64,000 bases of DNA from Actibacterium mucosum KCTC 23349 (GCF_000647975.1 NZ_JFKE01000002.1:434001-498000), one strand, 5' to 3'; positions 45,130 through 54,154 are shown, counted from the first letter of the stretch. Program-made: numbers and translations. The notes: a model not told the origin generated them from the letters alone.

Positions 45130-46506
45130 ATGAAAGTCATCATTTGCGGTGCCGGACAGGTTGGGTGGCAGATTGCGCGTCATCTGGCCAGCGAGCGCAA
45201 TGACGTAACCGTTGTTGACCACAATCCTGACCTTGTGCGCCGGGCAACCGAAACGCTGGATGTGCAGGGCGTGGCAGGGTTTGCCAGCTATCCTGACATT
45301 CTGGACCGTGCCGGGGCGCGGGACGCCGATATGGTGATTGCCGCGACCTATTCGGACGAGGTCAACATGGTCACCTGCCAGGTGGCGCATTCGGTGTTTG
45401 CGGTGCCGCGCAAGATCGCGCGGCTGCGGGCGCAAAGCTATCTGACGGCGATTTATTCCGACCTTTACCGCCGCGACCACATGCCGATTGACGTGGTGAT
45501 CAGCCCCGAGCGCGAGGTGGCCGAGGCCGCGTTGCAGCGTCTGGCGGCGCCCGCGACCTTCGACACCGAAAGCTTTCTGGACGACAAGGCGCAGCTTTTG
45601 GGCATTCGGCTGGAGGAAGACTGTGCCGTGCTGAACACGCCGCTGCGGCAGTTGACGGATCTGTTTTCGACCCTGCGGGCCATCGTCGTTGGCGTGCGGC
45701 GCGGGGGTAACCTGTTCTCGCCTGCTGCCGGGGATCAATTGTTTGCCGGCGACGAGATTTACGTCTTTTGCCATACCGAAGATGTGCAGCGCACGTTGGA
45801 GATTTTCGGCAAAACCGTCCACAAACAAGAGCGCGTGGTGATCGTGGGGGCCGGCAATGTTGGCCTGGGCGTGGCGCAAGAATTGGAGCGCAGCGCAAAC
45901 CGCATCCGCGCCAAGGTGATCGAGAAGGACCGGGTCAAGGCCGAGATCGCCGCCGATGGGTTGGAGCGCACCATCGTTTTGAACGGCGACGGGTTGGATA
46001 TCGGGCTGCTGAGCGAGGCGGCAATTGACCGTGCCGACGCGATTTTGGCCATTACCGACGACGACAAGACCAATATGCTGGTGTCGGTCCGGGCCAAACA
46101 GGCGGGGTGCCCGATGGCGATCTGTTTGGTGAACGATCCAACGCTGGTGAACCTGATGGAGCCGCTGAACATCGACGCCTATATCAACCCGCGCGCCACC
46201 ACCGTCAGTTCGATCCTGCGGCACATTCGGCACGGGCGGGTGCGGGGCGTCTATTCAATCGGTGATGCCGAGGCCGAGGTGATCGAGGCGCAGGTGCTGT
46301 CGACGTCACCCATTGCCGGGCAACGCATTCGCGACATTGATTTCCCCGAAGGCGTTCTGGTTGGGGCGCTGTCCAAGGGCGATACTTATGTGCGGCCCAC
46401 GGGCGGTACGCGGATCGAGGAAGGCGACGAGATCGCGCTGTTTGCCATGGCCGACGATGTGCCCGAGGTCGAGCGGCTGCTGCAGGTCTCGATCGATTTC
46501 TTCTAA
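45130..46506 (+). CDS. trkA: Trk system potassium transporter subunit TrkA
   Basis: A 458-residue peripheral NAD-binding gate of the Trk K+ uptake channel. Two RCK repeats each start with a Rossmann motif (VIICGAGQVGWQIARHL; VVIVGAGNVGLGVAQEL), and each is followed by a TrkA_C domain (SFLDDKAQLLGIRLEED; VLVGALSKGDTYVRPTGGTRIEEGDEIALFA). Full length. It follows ntrX by 55 nt and trkH follows within 4 nt. Confidence 0.96.
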   Translation: MKVIICGAGQVGWQIARHLASERNDVTVVDHNPDLVRRATETLDVQGVAGFASYPDILDRAGARDADMVIAATYSDEVNMVTCQVAHSVFAVPRKIARLRAQSYLTAIYSDLYRRDHMPIDVVISPEREVAEAALQRLAAPATFDTESFLDDKAQLLGIRLEEDCAVLNTPLRQLTDLFSTLRAIVVGVRRGGNLFSPAAGDQLFAGDEIYVFCHTEDVQRTLEIFGKTVHKQERVVIVGAGNVGLGVAQELERSANRIRAKVIEKDRVKAEIAADGLERTIVLNGDGLDIGLLSEAAIDRADAILAITDDDKTNMLVSVRAKQAGCPMAICLVNDPTLVNLMEPLNIDAYINPRATTVSSILRHIRHGRVRGVYSIGDAEAEVIEAQVLSTSPIAGQRIRDIDFPEGVLVGALSKGDTYVRPTGGTRIEEGDEIALFAMADDVPEVERLLQVSIDFF

Positions 46507-46510
46507 GCTG

Positions 46511-48028
46511 ATGCGCTGGGTCCTGAACGTCCCTTTTTACGTGATCCTGTTGGCGGTCTGCACGGCGGCAATGTTGCTGCCTGCCTTTCACGCCTGGGCC
46601 GTGCGTGACTGGCTCAGCGCGCGGGCCTTTGTGTACATGGCCATGGGGCTGGGTCTTTTCACCACCTTGCTGGGGCTGGCGACCTTTTCGCGGCGATCAC
46701 CGGACGTGGTGCGCACGCACCTTCTGACGCTGCCCGCATTTTTTGCGCTGATGCCTTTGGCGCTGGCCTTGCCGTTTCATCAGGCGCTGCGCGATACGAC
46801 CTTTCTGAATGCCTATTTCGAAATGGTTTCATCGCTGACGACAACCGGCGCGACGCTGTTTGATGACCCGGACCGTTTGCCCCTGTCGCTGCATTTGTGG
46901 CGCGCATTGGTGGGCTGGATGGGGGGGCTGTTTTTGTGGATTACCGCCTTTGCGATTCTTGGGCCGCTGAACCTTGGCGGGATCGAGGTGTCGCGCTCTG
47001 GGCCCATCGGGCGCGGGGCGCAACGCTGGCGTGGTGCGGTCAACGTGACGGATCCCCGGCAACGCCTGTCGCGGCTGACCCTGCAACTGACCCCGATCTA
47101 TATCGGGGCCACGGCCGCTTTGTGGGCGTTGCTGTCGACGCTGGGCGAGGATCCGTTTGTTGCAGCGTGTCACGCGATGTCCGTGCTGGCCACCAGCGGT
47201 ATTTCACCGGTGGGAGGGCTGGAGGGTTCGTCCATCGGCTGGTTTGGCGAACTGGCCGTGTTCGGGTTTTTCATCTTTGGCATCACGCGGCTGAGTTTTC
47301 GCAACGATCAGCAGGTGACCGGCTGGTGGAAGCCCGGCCGCGACCCGGAGGTGACGATGGCCGTGATCTTCATGATCACGTTGCCGGTCTTTTTGTTCCT
47401 GCGCCATTGGCTGGGCGCCTATGACGTGGATGAAGAACAGAATGTCCTGTCGGCGATCAAGGCATTATGGGGATCGGTCTTTTCGGTGCTGTCTTTTCTG
47501 ACCACAACCGGGTTTGTTTCCGAAGGCTGGGCCGAGGCGCGCAACTGGTCTGGCCTGCAGACGCCGGGGCTGGTGCTGCTGGGGTTGTCGATCTTTGGTG
47601 GCGGGGTGGCGACCACGGCAGGGGGCGTAAAACTGTTGCGGGTCTACGCGCTGTACCGTCACGGACTGCGCGAGATGGAGAAACTGGTGCACCCGTCCTC
47701 GGTTGGCGGTTCGGGCGCGGTGGAACGCCATATCCGGCGGCAGGGGGCCTTTATGGCCTGGGTGTTCTTTATGCTGTTCGCCCTGTCGATCGCGGCGGTG
47801 ATGCTGGGCCTGGCGCTGACGGGACTGGATTTCGAGAGTGCGACAATCTTTGCGGTCGCCAGCTTGTCGACCACCGGGCCGGTGGCCTTGGTGGCTGGAG
47901 AAGTGCCGCTCAGCTATGCCTCTCTGGGAGATGCCGCAAAATTAATCGCCGCGGCGGCGATGGTTGTTGGTCGCGTTGAAACCTTGGCCTTTATCGCGTT
48001 GCTGAACCCGTCCTTCTGGCGTGCGTGA
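46511..48028 (+). CDS. trkH: Trk/Ktr potassium transporter subunit TrkH
   Basis: A 505-residue membrane pore subunit with four M1-P-M2 repeats; P-loop segments include VSSLTTTGATLFDD, VLATSGISPVGGL, FLTTTGFVSEGW and SLSTTGPVALVAG, each with the TxG filter glycine. The ATG at 46511 gives the expected membrane-entry N-terminus; the frame is open further upstream only through overlap with trkA. Confidence 0.94.
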   Translation: MRWVLNVPFYVILLAVCTAAMLLPAFHAWAVRDWLSARAFVYMAMGLGLFTTLLGLATFSRRSPDVVRTHLLTLPAFFALMPLALALPFHQALRDTTFLNAYFEMVSSLTTTGATLFDDPDRLPLSLHLWRALVGWMGGLFLWITAFAILGPLNLGGIEVSRSGPIGRGAQRWRGAVNVTDPRQRLSRLTLQLTPIYIGATAALWALLSTLGEDPFVAACHAMSVLATSGISPVGGLEGSSIGWFGELAVFGFFIFGITRLSFRNDQQVTGWWKPGRDPEVTMAVIFMITLPVFLFLRHWLGAYDVDEEQNVLSAIKALWGSVFSVLSFLTTTGFVSEGWAEARNWSGLQTPGLVLLGLSIFGGGVATTAGGVKLLRVYALYRHGLREMEKLVHPSSVGGSGAVERHIRRQGAFMAWVFFMLFALSIAAVMLGLALTGLDFESATIFAVASLSTTGPVALVAGEVPLSYASLGDAAKLIAAAAMVVGRVETLAFIALLNPSFWRA

Positions 48029-48156
48029 CACAATCGCCGTGCGAATTGTCCTACTTTTTTATTTCGGGCTGGTAACTCTTTAATACCCGTACCATAATTG
48101 ATCCGCAATTCGACGGTGCCCTGATCCGGGGCCAAACAAAAAAGGCAAGAACAACG

Positions 48157-48390
48157 ATGGCTGCCGATAAACAGAACCTGCAGGACGCATTTCTCAATCA
48201 CGTCCGTAAAACAAAGGTTCCGGTAACGATTTTCCTGATCAACGGGGTCAAGCTGCAGGGGGTTATCACCTGGTTTGATAACTTCTGCGTATTGCTGCGC
48301 CGTGACGGACAATCGCAGCTTGTCTATAAGCATGCGATTTCAACGATCATGCCGGCTCAACCAATCAGCCTGTATGATGGCGAGGAATAA
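48157..48390 (+). CDS. hfq: RNA chaperone Hfq
   Basis: A 77-residue Sm-like hexameric RNA chaperone. [42 protein letters not shown] is Sm1 and [13 protein letters not shown] is Sm2 with the YKHA motif. The C-terminus is short ([12 protein letters not shown]), as in alphaproteobacteria. The 128-nt spacer after trkH suggests its own promoter. hflX follows 8 nt later. Confidence 0.98.
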   Translation: MAADKQNLQDAFLNHVRKTKVPVTIFLINGVKLQGVITWFDNFCVLLRRDGQSQLVYKHAISTIMPAQPISLYDGEE

Positions 48391-48398
48391 TCCAGCGA

Positions 48399-49673
48399 AT
48401 GGAAGAGCATAGTACCCGCCCGACCCGGGCCTGGGTGCTGCATCCTGACATTTCGTCTGATCGCGCGCGCCGGGCCGCCGGGCCTGCGCTGGCCGAGGCT
48501 GTGTCACTGGCTGCGGCACTGCCACATCTGGAGATCGCGGGCGCCGAGGTGGTGCCGCTGCCCAAGGTGCGTCCTGGGTTGCTGTTTGGATCCGGCAAGA
48601 TCGAGGAGCTGGCCGCCAAGTTCAAAGCGAACGAGGTGGATCTGGTTCTGGTAGACGGGCCCGTCACGCCGGTGCAGCAGCGCAATCTGGAGAAGGAATG
48701 GAAGGTCAAACTTCTGGACCGGACCGGGCTGATCCTCGAGATCTTCGCCGACCGCGCCCGCACGCGCGAAGGTGTGTTGCAGGTCGAACTGGCCGCGCTC
48801 AGCTATCAGCGGACGCGGCTGGTGCGGGCCTGGACCCACCTGGAACGCCAGCGGGGCGGTTTGGGCTTTGTCGGCGGTCCCGGCGAGACCCAGATCGAGG
48901 CGGACCGCCGCGCCATTGACGAGGCGATCACCCGCATTCGCCGCCAACTGGCCAAGGTGGTGAAAACCCGCGACCTGCACCGGGCGGCGCGCAAGAAGGT
49001 GCCGTTCCCGATTGTCGCGCTGGTGGGCTATACCAACGCGGGCAAATCGACACTGTTCAACCGGCTGACCGGGGCCGAGGTTCTGGCCAAGGACATGCTT
49101 TTTGCCACGCTGGACCCCACCATGCGCGCGGTGGAATTGCCGACCGGCAAAAAGGTGATCCTGTCGGACACGGTGGGCTTTATCTCGGACCTGCCGACGC
49201 AGCTGGTCGCGGCCTTCCGCGCGACGCTGGAAGAGGTGCTGGAGGCCGACCTGATCTGCCACGTGCGCGACATCGCCGCCGACGAGACCGAGGAACAGGC
49301 CGCCGATGTGGAAACCATCCTGACCGAACTGGGAGTGCGCGAAAACGTGCCCCGGATCGAGGTGTGGAACAAGACCGACCTTCTGCCCGACGATCAGCGA
49401 GAAGCGCTGTCAAAGCGCGCCGAGCGGGCCGAGGATATCTTTGCACTTTCGGCCTATGAAGGCACCGGCCTGACCCCGTGGATCGAGGCCGTGACCGCCG
49501 CGCTGGACGACGCCCGCCACGACAGCACCCTGAACCTGCCTTATGCCGATGGCCGCCGCCGGGCGTGGCTTTATGATCAGGGCGTGGTTCGCGACGAGGT
49601 GCAGGGCGAAGACGGCGTCACCCTGCAGGTCCACTGGACCGCACGGCAGGAAAAGGCGTTTCGCGGGCTTTAG
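48399..49673 (+). CDS. hflX: Ribosome-associated GTPase HflX
   Basis: A 424-residue GTPase that splits stalled ribosomes. The N-terminal HflX domain has PLPKVRPGLLFGSGKIEEL and RQRGGLGFVGGPGETQIEADRR. The GTPase has G1 GYTNAGKST, G3 DTVGF and G4 NKTD, and a C-terminal beta region follows. The hfq-hflX pairing is conserved across proteobacteria. An inverted repeat follows at 49798-49827. Confidence 0.95.
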   Translation: MEEHSTRPTRAWVLHPDISSDRARRAAGPALAEAVSLAAALPHLEIAGAEVVPLPKVRPGLLFGSGKIEELAAKFKANEVDLVLVDGPVTPVQQRNLEKEWKVKLLDRTGLILEIFADRARTREGVLQVELAALSYQRTRLVRAWTHLERQRGGLGFVGGPGETQIEADRRAIDEAITRIRRQLAKVVKTRDLHRAARKKVPFPIVALVGYTNAGKSTLFNRLTGAEVLAKDMLFATLDPTMRAVELPTGKKVILSDTVGFISDLPTQLVAAFRATLEEVLEADLICHVRDIAADETEEQAADVETILTELGVRENVPRIEVWNKTDLLPDDQREALSKRAERAEDIFALSAYEGTGLTPWIEAVTAALDDARHDSTLNLPYADGRRRAWLYDQGVVRDEVQGEDGVTLQVHWTARQEKAFRGL

Positions 49674-49797
49674 GGGCAGCAACCGTGCCTGCCGTCTTGG
49701 TGAAAAAGACCGCGGGGTGGCGATCTGACGCCCGATTGGGAACGCTTTATGCTTGCCACGTACATCCTGCGCTGGATTTCGCGGCAACGTCGGCAAA

Positions 49798-49827
49798 ATC
49801 GCCAGCCCTCTGGGGCGGTCTGGCGAT
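49798..49827. terminator. Bidirectional hairpin between hflX and the DUF1638 gene
   Basis: ATCGCCAG/CTGGCGAT arms with an inner CCC-tctg-GGG stem, in the 176-nt tail-to-tail gap. There is no clear U-tract. The remainder of the gap shows only an AACCGG/CCGGTT repeat and no credible gene. Confidence 0.5.
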
Positions 49828-49849
49828 CAACCGGGCGCCTCCGGCGCTG

Positions 49850-50494
49850 TTAACCGGTTGAATTTGCGGCGCCTTCCAACACTCCGGCCAGATCGCCATA
49901 GCCGGTGAAGCGATGCTCGAACCGCAGGCCCAGCCGGTCGGCGCATTCCCGGGCCTTGTCGCGCAGTGCTGCGTCGTCGGTTTGCGCCAGGTACACCAGC
50001 CGGTCGTAATTGCCGAAATATTCCGGCAACAACTCGGGATGCCGGTCCAGCCCCAATGTCTGCCAGACAAAGGCGTCAAACTGTCGGGTCAGGAAATCGG
50101 TCAGGTAAAACGCGGTGACCTCGTCGCGGTCGGCAAAAGCCTGCAACCCGTCAAAGAACGCATAACAATGCGGCCCCGGAACCATCTGCACGCCCAACCG
50201 GTCGCACAGCCGCTGCAGCTCGCCCCCCGTCCCGCAATCCGCATACACAACCAGCACCTTGTCGAACCCCGCGGCGCGTTCGGCCAGCGCGGCCTCGACC
50301 GCCGGGGCGATCCGTTCGGGGCGGGCATGCAGGATGGCGGGCAGGCAATGCAGGGTGACGTGGTCCCAGCCATTCAGCCGGATCAGCGCAAGGATCTCGC
50401 GCGCCAGCGCCCCGCAAGCCAGCATCAGCACCTTGCCGCCATCGGTCAGCGTGTTTGCGTGATCGGTCAGCTGCGCGTCGTCGGGCGTGTTCAT
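49850..50494 (-). CDS. DUF1638 domain protein of the corrinoid cluster
   Basis: A 214-residue cytosolic protein with KVLMLACGALAREILALIRLNGW, LPAILHARPERIAPAVE and VLVVYADCGTGGELQRLCDRLG, the DUF1638 pattern with conserved Cys residues. DUF1638 proteins often sit beside corrinoid proteins and methyltransferases, and the same holds here. Their biochemical function is not established. Its ATG overlaps the stop of the small membrane protein by four bases. Confidence 0.8.
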   Translation of the reverse strand: MNTPDDAQLTDHANTLTDGGKVLMLACGALAREILALIRLNGWDHVTLHCLPAILHARPERIAPAVEAALAERAAGFDKVLVVYADCGTGGELQRLCDRLGVQMVPGPHCYAFFDGLQAFADRDEVTAFYLTDFLTRQFDAFVWQTLGLDRHPELLPEYFGNYDRLVYLAQTDDAALRDKARECADRLGLRFEHRFTGYGDLAGVLEGAANSTG

Positions 50495-50688
50495 CGCCGC
50501 CAGATCACGACAAACAGCCGCGCCAGGCACAGCCCCACAATCGCCAGCGCCATCACCACCTTGGCGCCGTCCACCAACATCGTCTGCTGCACCAGCGACA
50601 GGCGCGCCAGGGCTTGCACCCCCAAAACCGTGGCCAGCCCTGCAAGCAGGACCAGCAAGATCAGTTTTGTCCAAGTGCCAAACGGCAT
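50491..50688 (-). CDS. Small two-helix membrane protein
   Basis: A 65-residue protein that is almost entirely hydrophobic: KLILLVLLAGLATVLGVQAL and VVMALAIVGLCLARLFVVIWRR form two membrane helices with a positively charged end. I do not recognise a family. Its position between the corrinoid protein (20 nt upstream) and the DUF1638 gene (4-nt overlap) shows it is cotranscribed with them, so it may be an accessory of the methyl-transfer module. Confidence 0.65.
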   Translation of the reverse strand: MPFGTWTKLILLVLLAGLATVLGVQALARLSLVQQTMLVDGAKVVMALAIVGLCLARLFVVIWRR

Positions 50689-50708
50689 GCGCGGACCTTT
50701 CCGTTGGA

Positions 50709-51410
50709 TCAGGCCGTGGCCTGGTTGTGACGGCGCGCGATCAGCTCTTTGGCCATCTCGACCGCAACGGCGGCGTCATCGCAATAGGCATCGGCGCCGA
50801 TGGCGGTGCCAAATTCCTCGTTCAGCGGCGCGCCACCGATCATCACAATGTAATCGTCGCGCTTGCCCTGCTCAACCAGCGTGTCGATGACGGTTTTCAT
50901 ATAGGGCATCGTGGTGGTCAGCAGCGCCGACATGCCCAGGATATCGGCGTCAAACTCGGCCAGCGCGTCGATATAGGCGTCGGCATCGTTGTTGATGCCA
51001 ATGTTCTTAACCTCGAACCCGGCGCCTTCCATCATCATCGTCACAAGGTTCTGGCCGATATCGTGAATGTCGCCCTTCACGGTGCCAATCACCATGCGGC
51101 CCATGCGCGGCGCCCCGGTTTCCGCCAGCAGAGGTTTCAGGATCGCCATGCCGGCCTTCATCGCCTTGGCGGCCAGCAGAACCTCGGGCACAAACAGGAT
51201 GCCGTCGCGGAAGTCGTTGCCCACAATGGTCATGCCATCCACCAGCGCCTCGGTCAGCACCTTGTAGGGCGTCCAGCCGCGCGCAAGCAGGATATTCACG
51301 CCTTCGACGATTTCCTCGTCCATGCCGTCATACAGATCATCATGCATCTGCGGCACCAATTCTTCGTCGGGCAGTTCGGACAGGATCAGATCGTCTTCTT
51401 CGTCAGACAT
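50709..51410 (-). CDS. Corrinoid (B12)-binding protein
   Basis: A 233-residue two-domain cobalamin protein: an N-terminal helical cap (LARGWTPYKVLTEALVDGM...FVPEVLLAAKAMKAG) and a Rossmann-like B12 domain with GTVKGDIHDIGQNLV, where the His of DxHxxG is the lower cobalt ligand. This matches MtaC/MttC-type and MetH cobalamin modules. With the homocysteine methyltransferase 1.2 kb upstream it probably supplies the cobalamin module of a split methionine synthase; folate-binding and reactivation parts are not in the window. Confidence 0.9.
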   Translation of the reverse strand: MSDEEDDLILSELPDEELVPQMHDDLYDGMDEEIVEGVNILLARGWTPYKVLTEALVDGMTIVGNDFRDGILFVPEVLLAAKAMKAGMAILKPLLAETGAPRMGRMVIGTVKGDIHDIGQNLVTMMMEGAGFEVKNIGINNDADAYIDALAEFDADILGMSALLTTTMPYMKTVIDTLVEQGKRDDYIVMIGGAPLNEEFGTAIGADAYCDDAAVAVEMAKELIARRHNQATA

Positions 51411-51497
51411 GGGGTGTCTCCTTCATGGGCCCAGAGAGGTTGGGCGCGAAATTTCCGGGGCAGGGCGCGTGACCGGGCTGGTACGGTGCCTTGCGAT

Positions 51498-51512
51498 GTT
51501 CTATATTTGTTC
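51498..51512 (+). promoter_or_regulatory. LexA-type SOS box (GTTC-N7-GTTC)
   Basis: GTTCTATATTTGTTC is an exact match to the alphaproteobacterial LexA direct repeat GTTC-N7-GTTC. It ends one base before the radical SAM ATG, and its AT-rich spacer could itself be the -10 region (TATATT), which would give a near-leaderless mRNA repressed by LexA. Confidence 0.7.
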
Positions 51513-51513
51513 T

Positions 51514-52620
51514 ATGTCGCGCCAAGCAGAGATTCCCCCGCAAAACGCCGTAAGGCCGCGCAACCGGACACCCGGGCGCGCGGCGGTGGACAATGCGACC
51601 GGCCGGTTCGAGCCGTACAGGACCGTGCCCGTCGACGATGGCTGGGTTGGCGATGACGATCCGCCGCCGGTGCTGCGCACGCAGATCCGGCACGAGCGGC
51701 CGCGCAAGGTGATCACGCGGAACAGCTCGCCCGACCTGCCATTTGACCGGTCGATCAACCCTTATCGTGGCTGCGAGCATGGCTGCATCTATTGCTTTGC
51801 CCGGCCGACGCATGCCTATCTGGGCCTTTCGCCGGGGCTGGATTTTGAGACACGTCTGGTGGCGCGTCCCAGTGCGCCGGAGGTTCTGGCGCGCGAGCTG
51901 TCCAAGCCCGGCTATCGCCCCGCGCCGATTGCCATCGGCACCAATACCGACCCCTATCAACCGGTCGAGAAAGACGCCCGCATCATGCGCCGCATTCTGG
52001 AGGTGCTGCTGGAGTTTCGACATCCGGTCAGCATTGTGACCAAAGGCGCGCTGATCGAACGCGACTTGGACTTGTTGGCTGAGCTGGCCAAGCTGAACCT
52101 GGTTCAGGTCGGTATCTCGGTCACCACGCTGGACCGGAAACTGTGCCGCGCGATGGAGCCGCGCGCCGCGGCCCCGCAGCGGCGGTTGCAGATGATCGAG
52201 GCGCTGGCGGGTGTCGGCGTGCCGGTGCGCGCCATGGTGGCCCCGGTCATCCCGGCGCTGACCGACCACGAGATCGAGGCGATCCTGACCGCCTGCCACA
52301 AGGCCGGCGCGCGCAACGCCACGTGGATCATGCTTCGGCTGCCGCTGGAGGTCAGCGAGCTGTTTCAGGACTGGCTGCGGCGCACCGCGCCGGGGCGTGC
52401 GGCCCGCGTGATGGGCCATGTGCGCGACATGCACGGGGGCAAGACCTATGACGCGCAATGGGGCAAGCGCATGCGGGGCGAGGGGCATTATGCCGAGATC
52501 ATCGCCGCGCGGTTCAGCCGGGCCGCCAAGGCGCTGAACCTGCATCACGACAGCCCGCCGCTGCGGCTGGACCTGTTCAAGGTGCCCCCGCGTCCCGGCG
52601 ATCAGCTGTCGTTGTTCTGA
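51514..52620 (+). CDS. PA0069/Rv2578c-type radical SAM protein
   Basis: A 368-residue radical SAM protein. The cluster motif is CEHGCIYC, preceded by SINPYRG and followed by FARPTHAYLGLSPGLDFETR, the PA0069/SplB-related pattern. GTNTDPYQPVEKDARIMRRILEVL and VGISVTTLD are further family marks. SplB-like enzymes repair UV photoproducts, but the function of this subfamily is not established. The ATG at 51514 is preferred over 51496 because the LexA box would otherwise be coding. The box implies DNA-damage control. Confidence 0.85.
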   Translation: MSRQAEIPPQNAVRPRNRTPGRAAVDNATGRFEPYRTVPVDDGWVGDDDPPPVLRTQIRHERPRKVITRNSSPDLPFDRSINPYRGCEHGCIYCFARPTHAYLGLSPGLDFETRLVARPSAPEVLARELSKPGYRPAPIAIGTNTDPYQPVEKDARIMRRILEVLLEFRHPVSIVTKGALIERDLDLLAELAKLNLVQVGISVTTLDRKLCRAMEPRAAAPQRRLQMIEALAGVGVPVRAMVAPVIPALTDHEIEAILTACHKAGARNATWIMLRLPLEVSELFQDWLRRTAPGRAARVMGHVRDMHGGKTYDAQWGKRMRGEGHYAEIIAARFSRAAKALNLHHDSPPLRLDLFKVPPRPGDQLSLF

Positions 52621-52646
52621 GTTGCCCATGGCATGGCCTGCGGCGA

Positions 52647-53666
52647 TCAGCTCGCGCGGCGACGGCGACGGGCGCGCTGCGGTTTGGCGGCCTCGTCGGC
52701 GCCGGTGCCGTCGGAGGTGCTGGAAAACGCGCCCAGCTTTTCGGCGATAACCTCCAGCGACGGGCGTTCGCCACGCGGCGTTTCCTCGAGCGCGGCGCGC
52801 ATGTGGCGCAGATGCTCGGGCGTGGTGCCGCAGCAGCCACCGATGATGGTGGCGCCGCTGTCGCGGGCCAGAACGGCGTAATCGGCCATCAGCTCGGGCG
52901 TGCCATCGTAATGGATATGGCCATCGTGGTATTTCGGAATGCCGGCATTGCCCTTGGCAATCAGCGGGCGTTCGGACCCGGCGGCGGTGAACCCCTGAAC
53001 GGTGCGCAACAGGTCCGAGGCGCCAACCCCGCAATTTGCGCCATAGGCAATGGGCAGGTGATCCAGCTTGTCAACCAGCGTCGACATCGCGGCCGAGGTT
53101 ACACCCATCATGGTGCGCCCGGCGGTGTCAAAGCTCATGGTGCCGCACCAGGGCATGCCGGCCAGATGCGCGGCTTCGGCGGCGGCGCGGTATTCCTCGG
53201 GGGCGGAAATGGTTTCCACCCACAGCACGTCAGCACCGCCGGCCTTCAGGCCCTCGGCCTGTTCGTGGAACATCTCGACCGCGCGGGTATAGGTCAGGGG
53301 GCCCATCGGCTCCATGATCTCGCCGGTGGGTCCAACCGAACCAGCCACAACAATCTTGCGGCCCGACGCGTCAGCCACTTCGCGGCCCAGTTCGGCGGCC
53401 AGCTTGTTCAGTTCGAACACCCGGTCCTCGGCGCCGTGCAGCGCCAGACGCGAGGCGTTGGCGCCAAAGCTGTTGGTCAGAAATAGGTCCGAGCCCGCAT
53501 CCACCGCGCCGCGATACAGGTTGCGGATCTTTTCGGGCTGGTCGGCATTCCACAGCTCAGGGGCGTCGCCCGAGCTGAGGCCCATGTTGAACAGGTTGGT
53601 GCCCGTGGCGCCGTCGGCCATCAGCCAGTCATTGGTTTTCAGCAGTTCAGTCAGGACATCGGTCAT
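52647..53666 (-). CDS. bmt: Homocysteine S-methyltransferase (Bmt type, split methionine synthase component)
   Basis: A 339-residue homocysteine-binding methyltransferase barrel. MADGATGTNLFNMGL, LTNSFGANASRL and the zinc-ligand cysteines in YGANCGVG and IIGGCCGTTPEH are complete. It resembles the homocysteine domain of MetH and betaine-homocysteine methyltransferases. The nearby stand-alone corrinoid protein favours the cobalamin-dependent, split-MetH reading. The C-terminus is a basic Arg tail (RARRRRRAS). A 12-bp palindrome lies about 61 nt upstream. Confidence 0.88.
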   Translation of the reverse strand: MTDVLTELLKTNDWLMADGATGTNLFNMGLSSGDAPELWNADQPEKIRNLYRGAVDAGSDLFLTNSFGANASRLALHGAEDRVFELNKLAAELGREVADASGRKIVVAGSVGPTGEIMEPMGPLTYTRAVEMFHEQAEGLKAGGADVLWVETISAPEEYRAAAEAAHLAGMPWCGTMSFDTAGRTMMGVTSAAMSTLVDKLDHLPIAYGANCGVGASDLLRTVQGFTAAGSERPLIAKGNAGIPKYHDGHIHYDGTPELMADYAVLARDSGATIIGGCCGTTPEHLRHMRAALEETPRGERPSLEVIAEKLGAFSSTSDGTGADEAAKPQRARRRRRAS

Positions 53667-53726
53667 TGTGGGGCCTATCGTCGCGCGGGAGGGGAAAACC
53701 CCATAAAATCAGAGCGCGACAGATGC

Positions 53727-53738
53727 CACGATATCGTG
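53727..53738. promoter_or_regulatory. CACGATATCGTG palindrome upstream of bmt
   Basis: A 12-bp perfect palindrome, extended by flanking GATG/CATC into a longer imperfect dyad, in the 173-nt region between bmt and the ATPase inhibitor gene. A likely operator for a dimeric regulator of methionine metabolism. I do not recognise a known consensus, and it does not fold like an SAH riboswitch. Confidence 0.45.
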
Positions 53739-53801
53739 AGCACATCAAACGATAATTCGTCATAATGATGATGAACGGCCTGCATGTGGCCGTCTGGCCC
53801 G

Positions 53802-53820
53802 GCCCGGCACATGGCCGGGC
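53802..53820 (-). terminator. Hairpin downstream of the ATPase inhibitor zeta gene
   Basis: GCCCGGC/GCCGGGC stem with a 5-base loop, 20 nt past the stop codon on the minus strand. It lacks a T-tract. Confidence 0.5.
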
Positions 53821-53839
53821 GGGGCGGGAACCGTCGGCG

Positions 53840-54154
53840 TTAACCTTCGTTCAGCAGCTGGTCTTTGGCTTCGGCCAGAACCTCGGCCATCTTGTTGCGG
53901 ATCGTTTCCTCGTCCGCCTTGTCGCCCAGATCGCCGGAAACCTTGCGGAACACGTCCTCGTGCCCGGCTTCCTCGAAATCCGATTTCACCACTTCGGTGG
54001 CATAGGCCTCGGCATCGTCGCCCGATTTGCCCAGCAGCTCGGCCGCCCAAAGGCCCAGCAGTTTGTTGGCGCGTGCCTGCGCCTTGAACTGCATTTCGGC
54101 ATCATGGGCGAACTTGTTTTCAAACGCATTTTCGCGGTCGTCAAAAGTGGTCAT
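53840..54154 (-). CDS. F1-ATPase inhibitor subunit zeta (DUF1476)
   Basis: A 104-residue soluble helical protein: [42 protein letters not shown] is the DUF1476 signature. In Paracoccus denitrificans this protein is the zeta inhibitor of the F1Fo-ATPase, with the inhibitory region at the N-terminus ([13 protein letters not shown] here). Length and sequence fit. It is divergent from purC and preceded by AAGGATG. Confidence 0.9.
   Translation of the reverse strand: MTTFDDRENAFENKFAHDAEMQFKAQARANKLLGLWAAELLGKSGDDAEAYATEVVKSDFEEAGHEDVFRKVSGDLGDKADEETIRNKMAEVLAEAKDQLLNEG

Noticed and set aside
49750-49854. Small open frame between hflX and the DUF1638 gene
   Set aside because: It gives 34 Arg-rich residues without a ribosome site and overlaps the inverted repeat, so it is probably not a gene.
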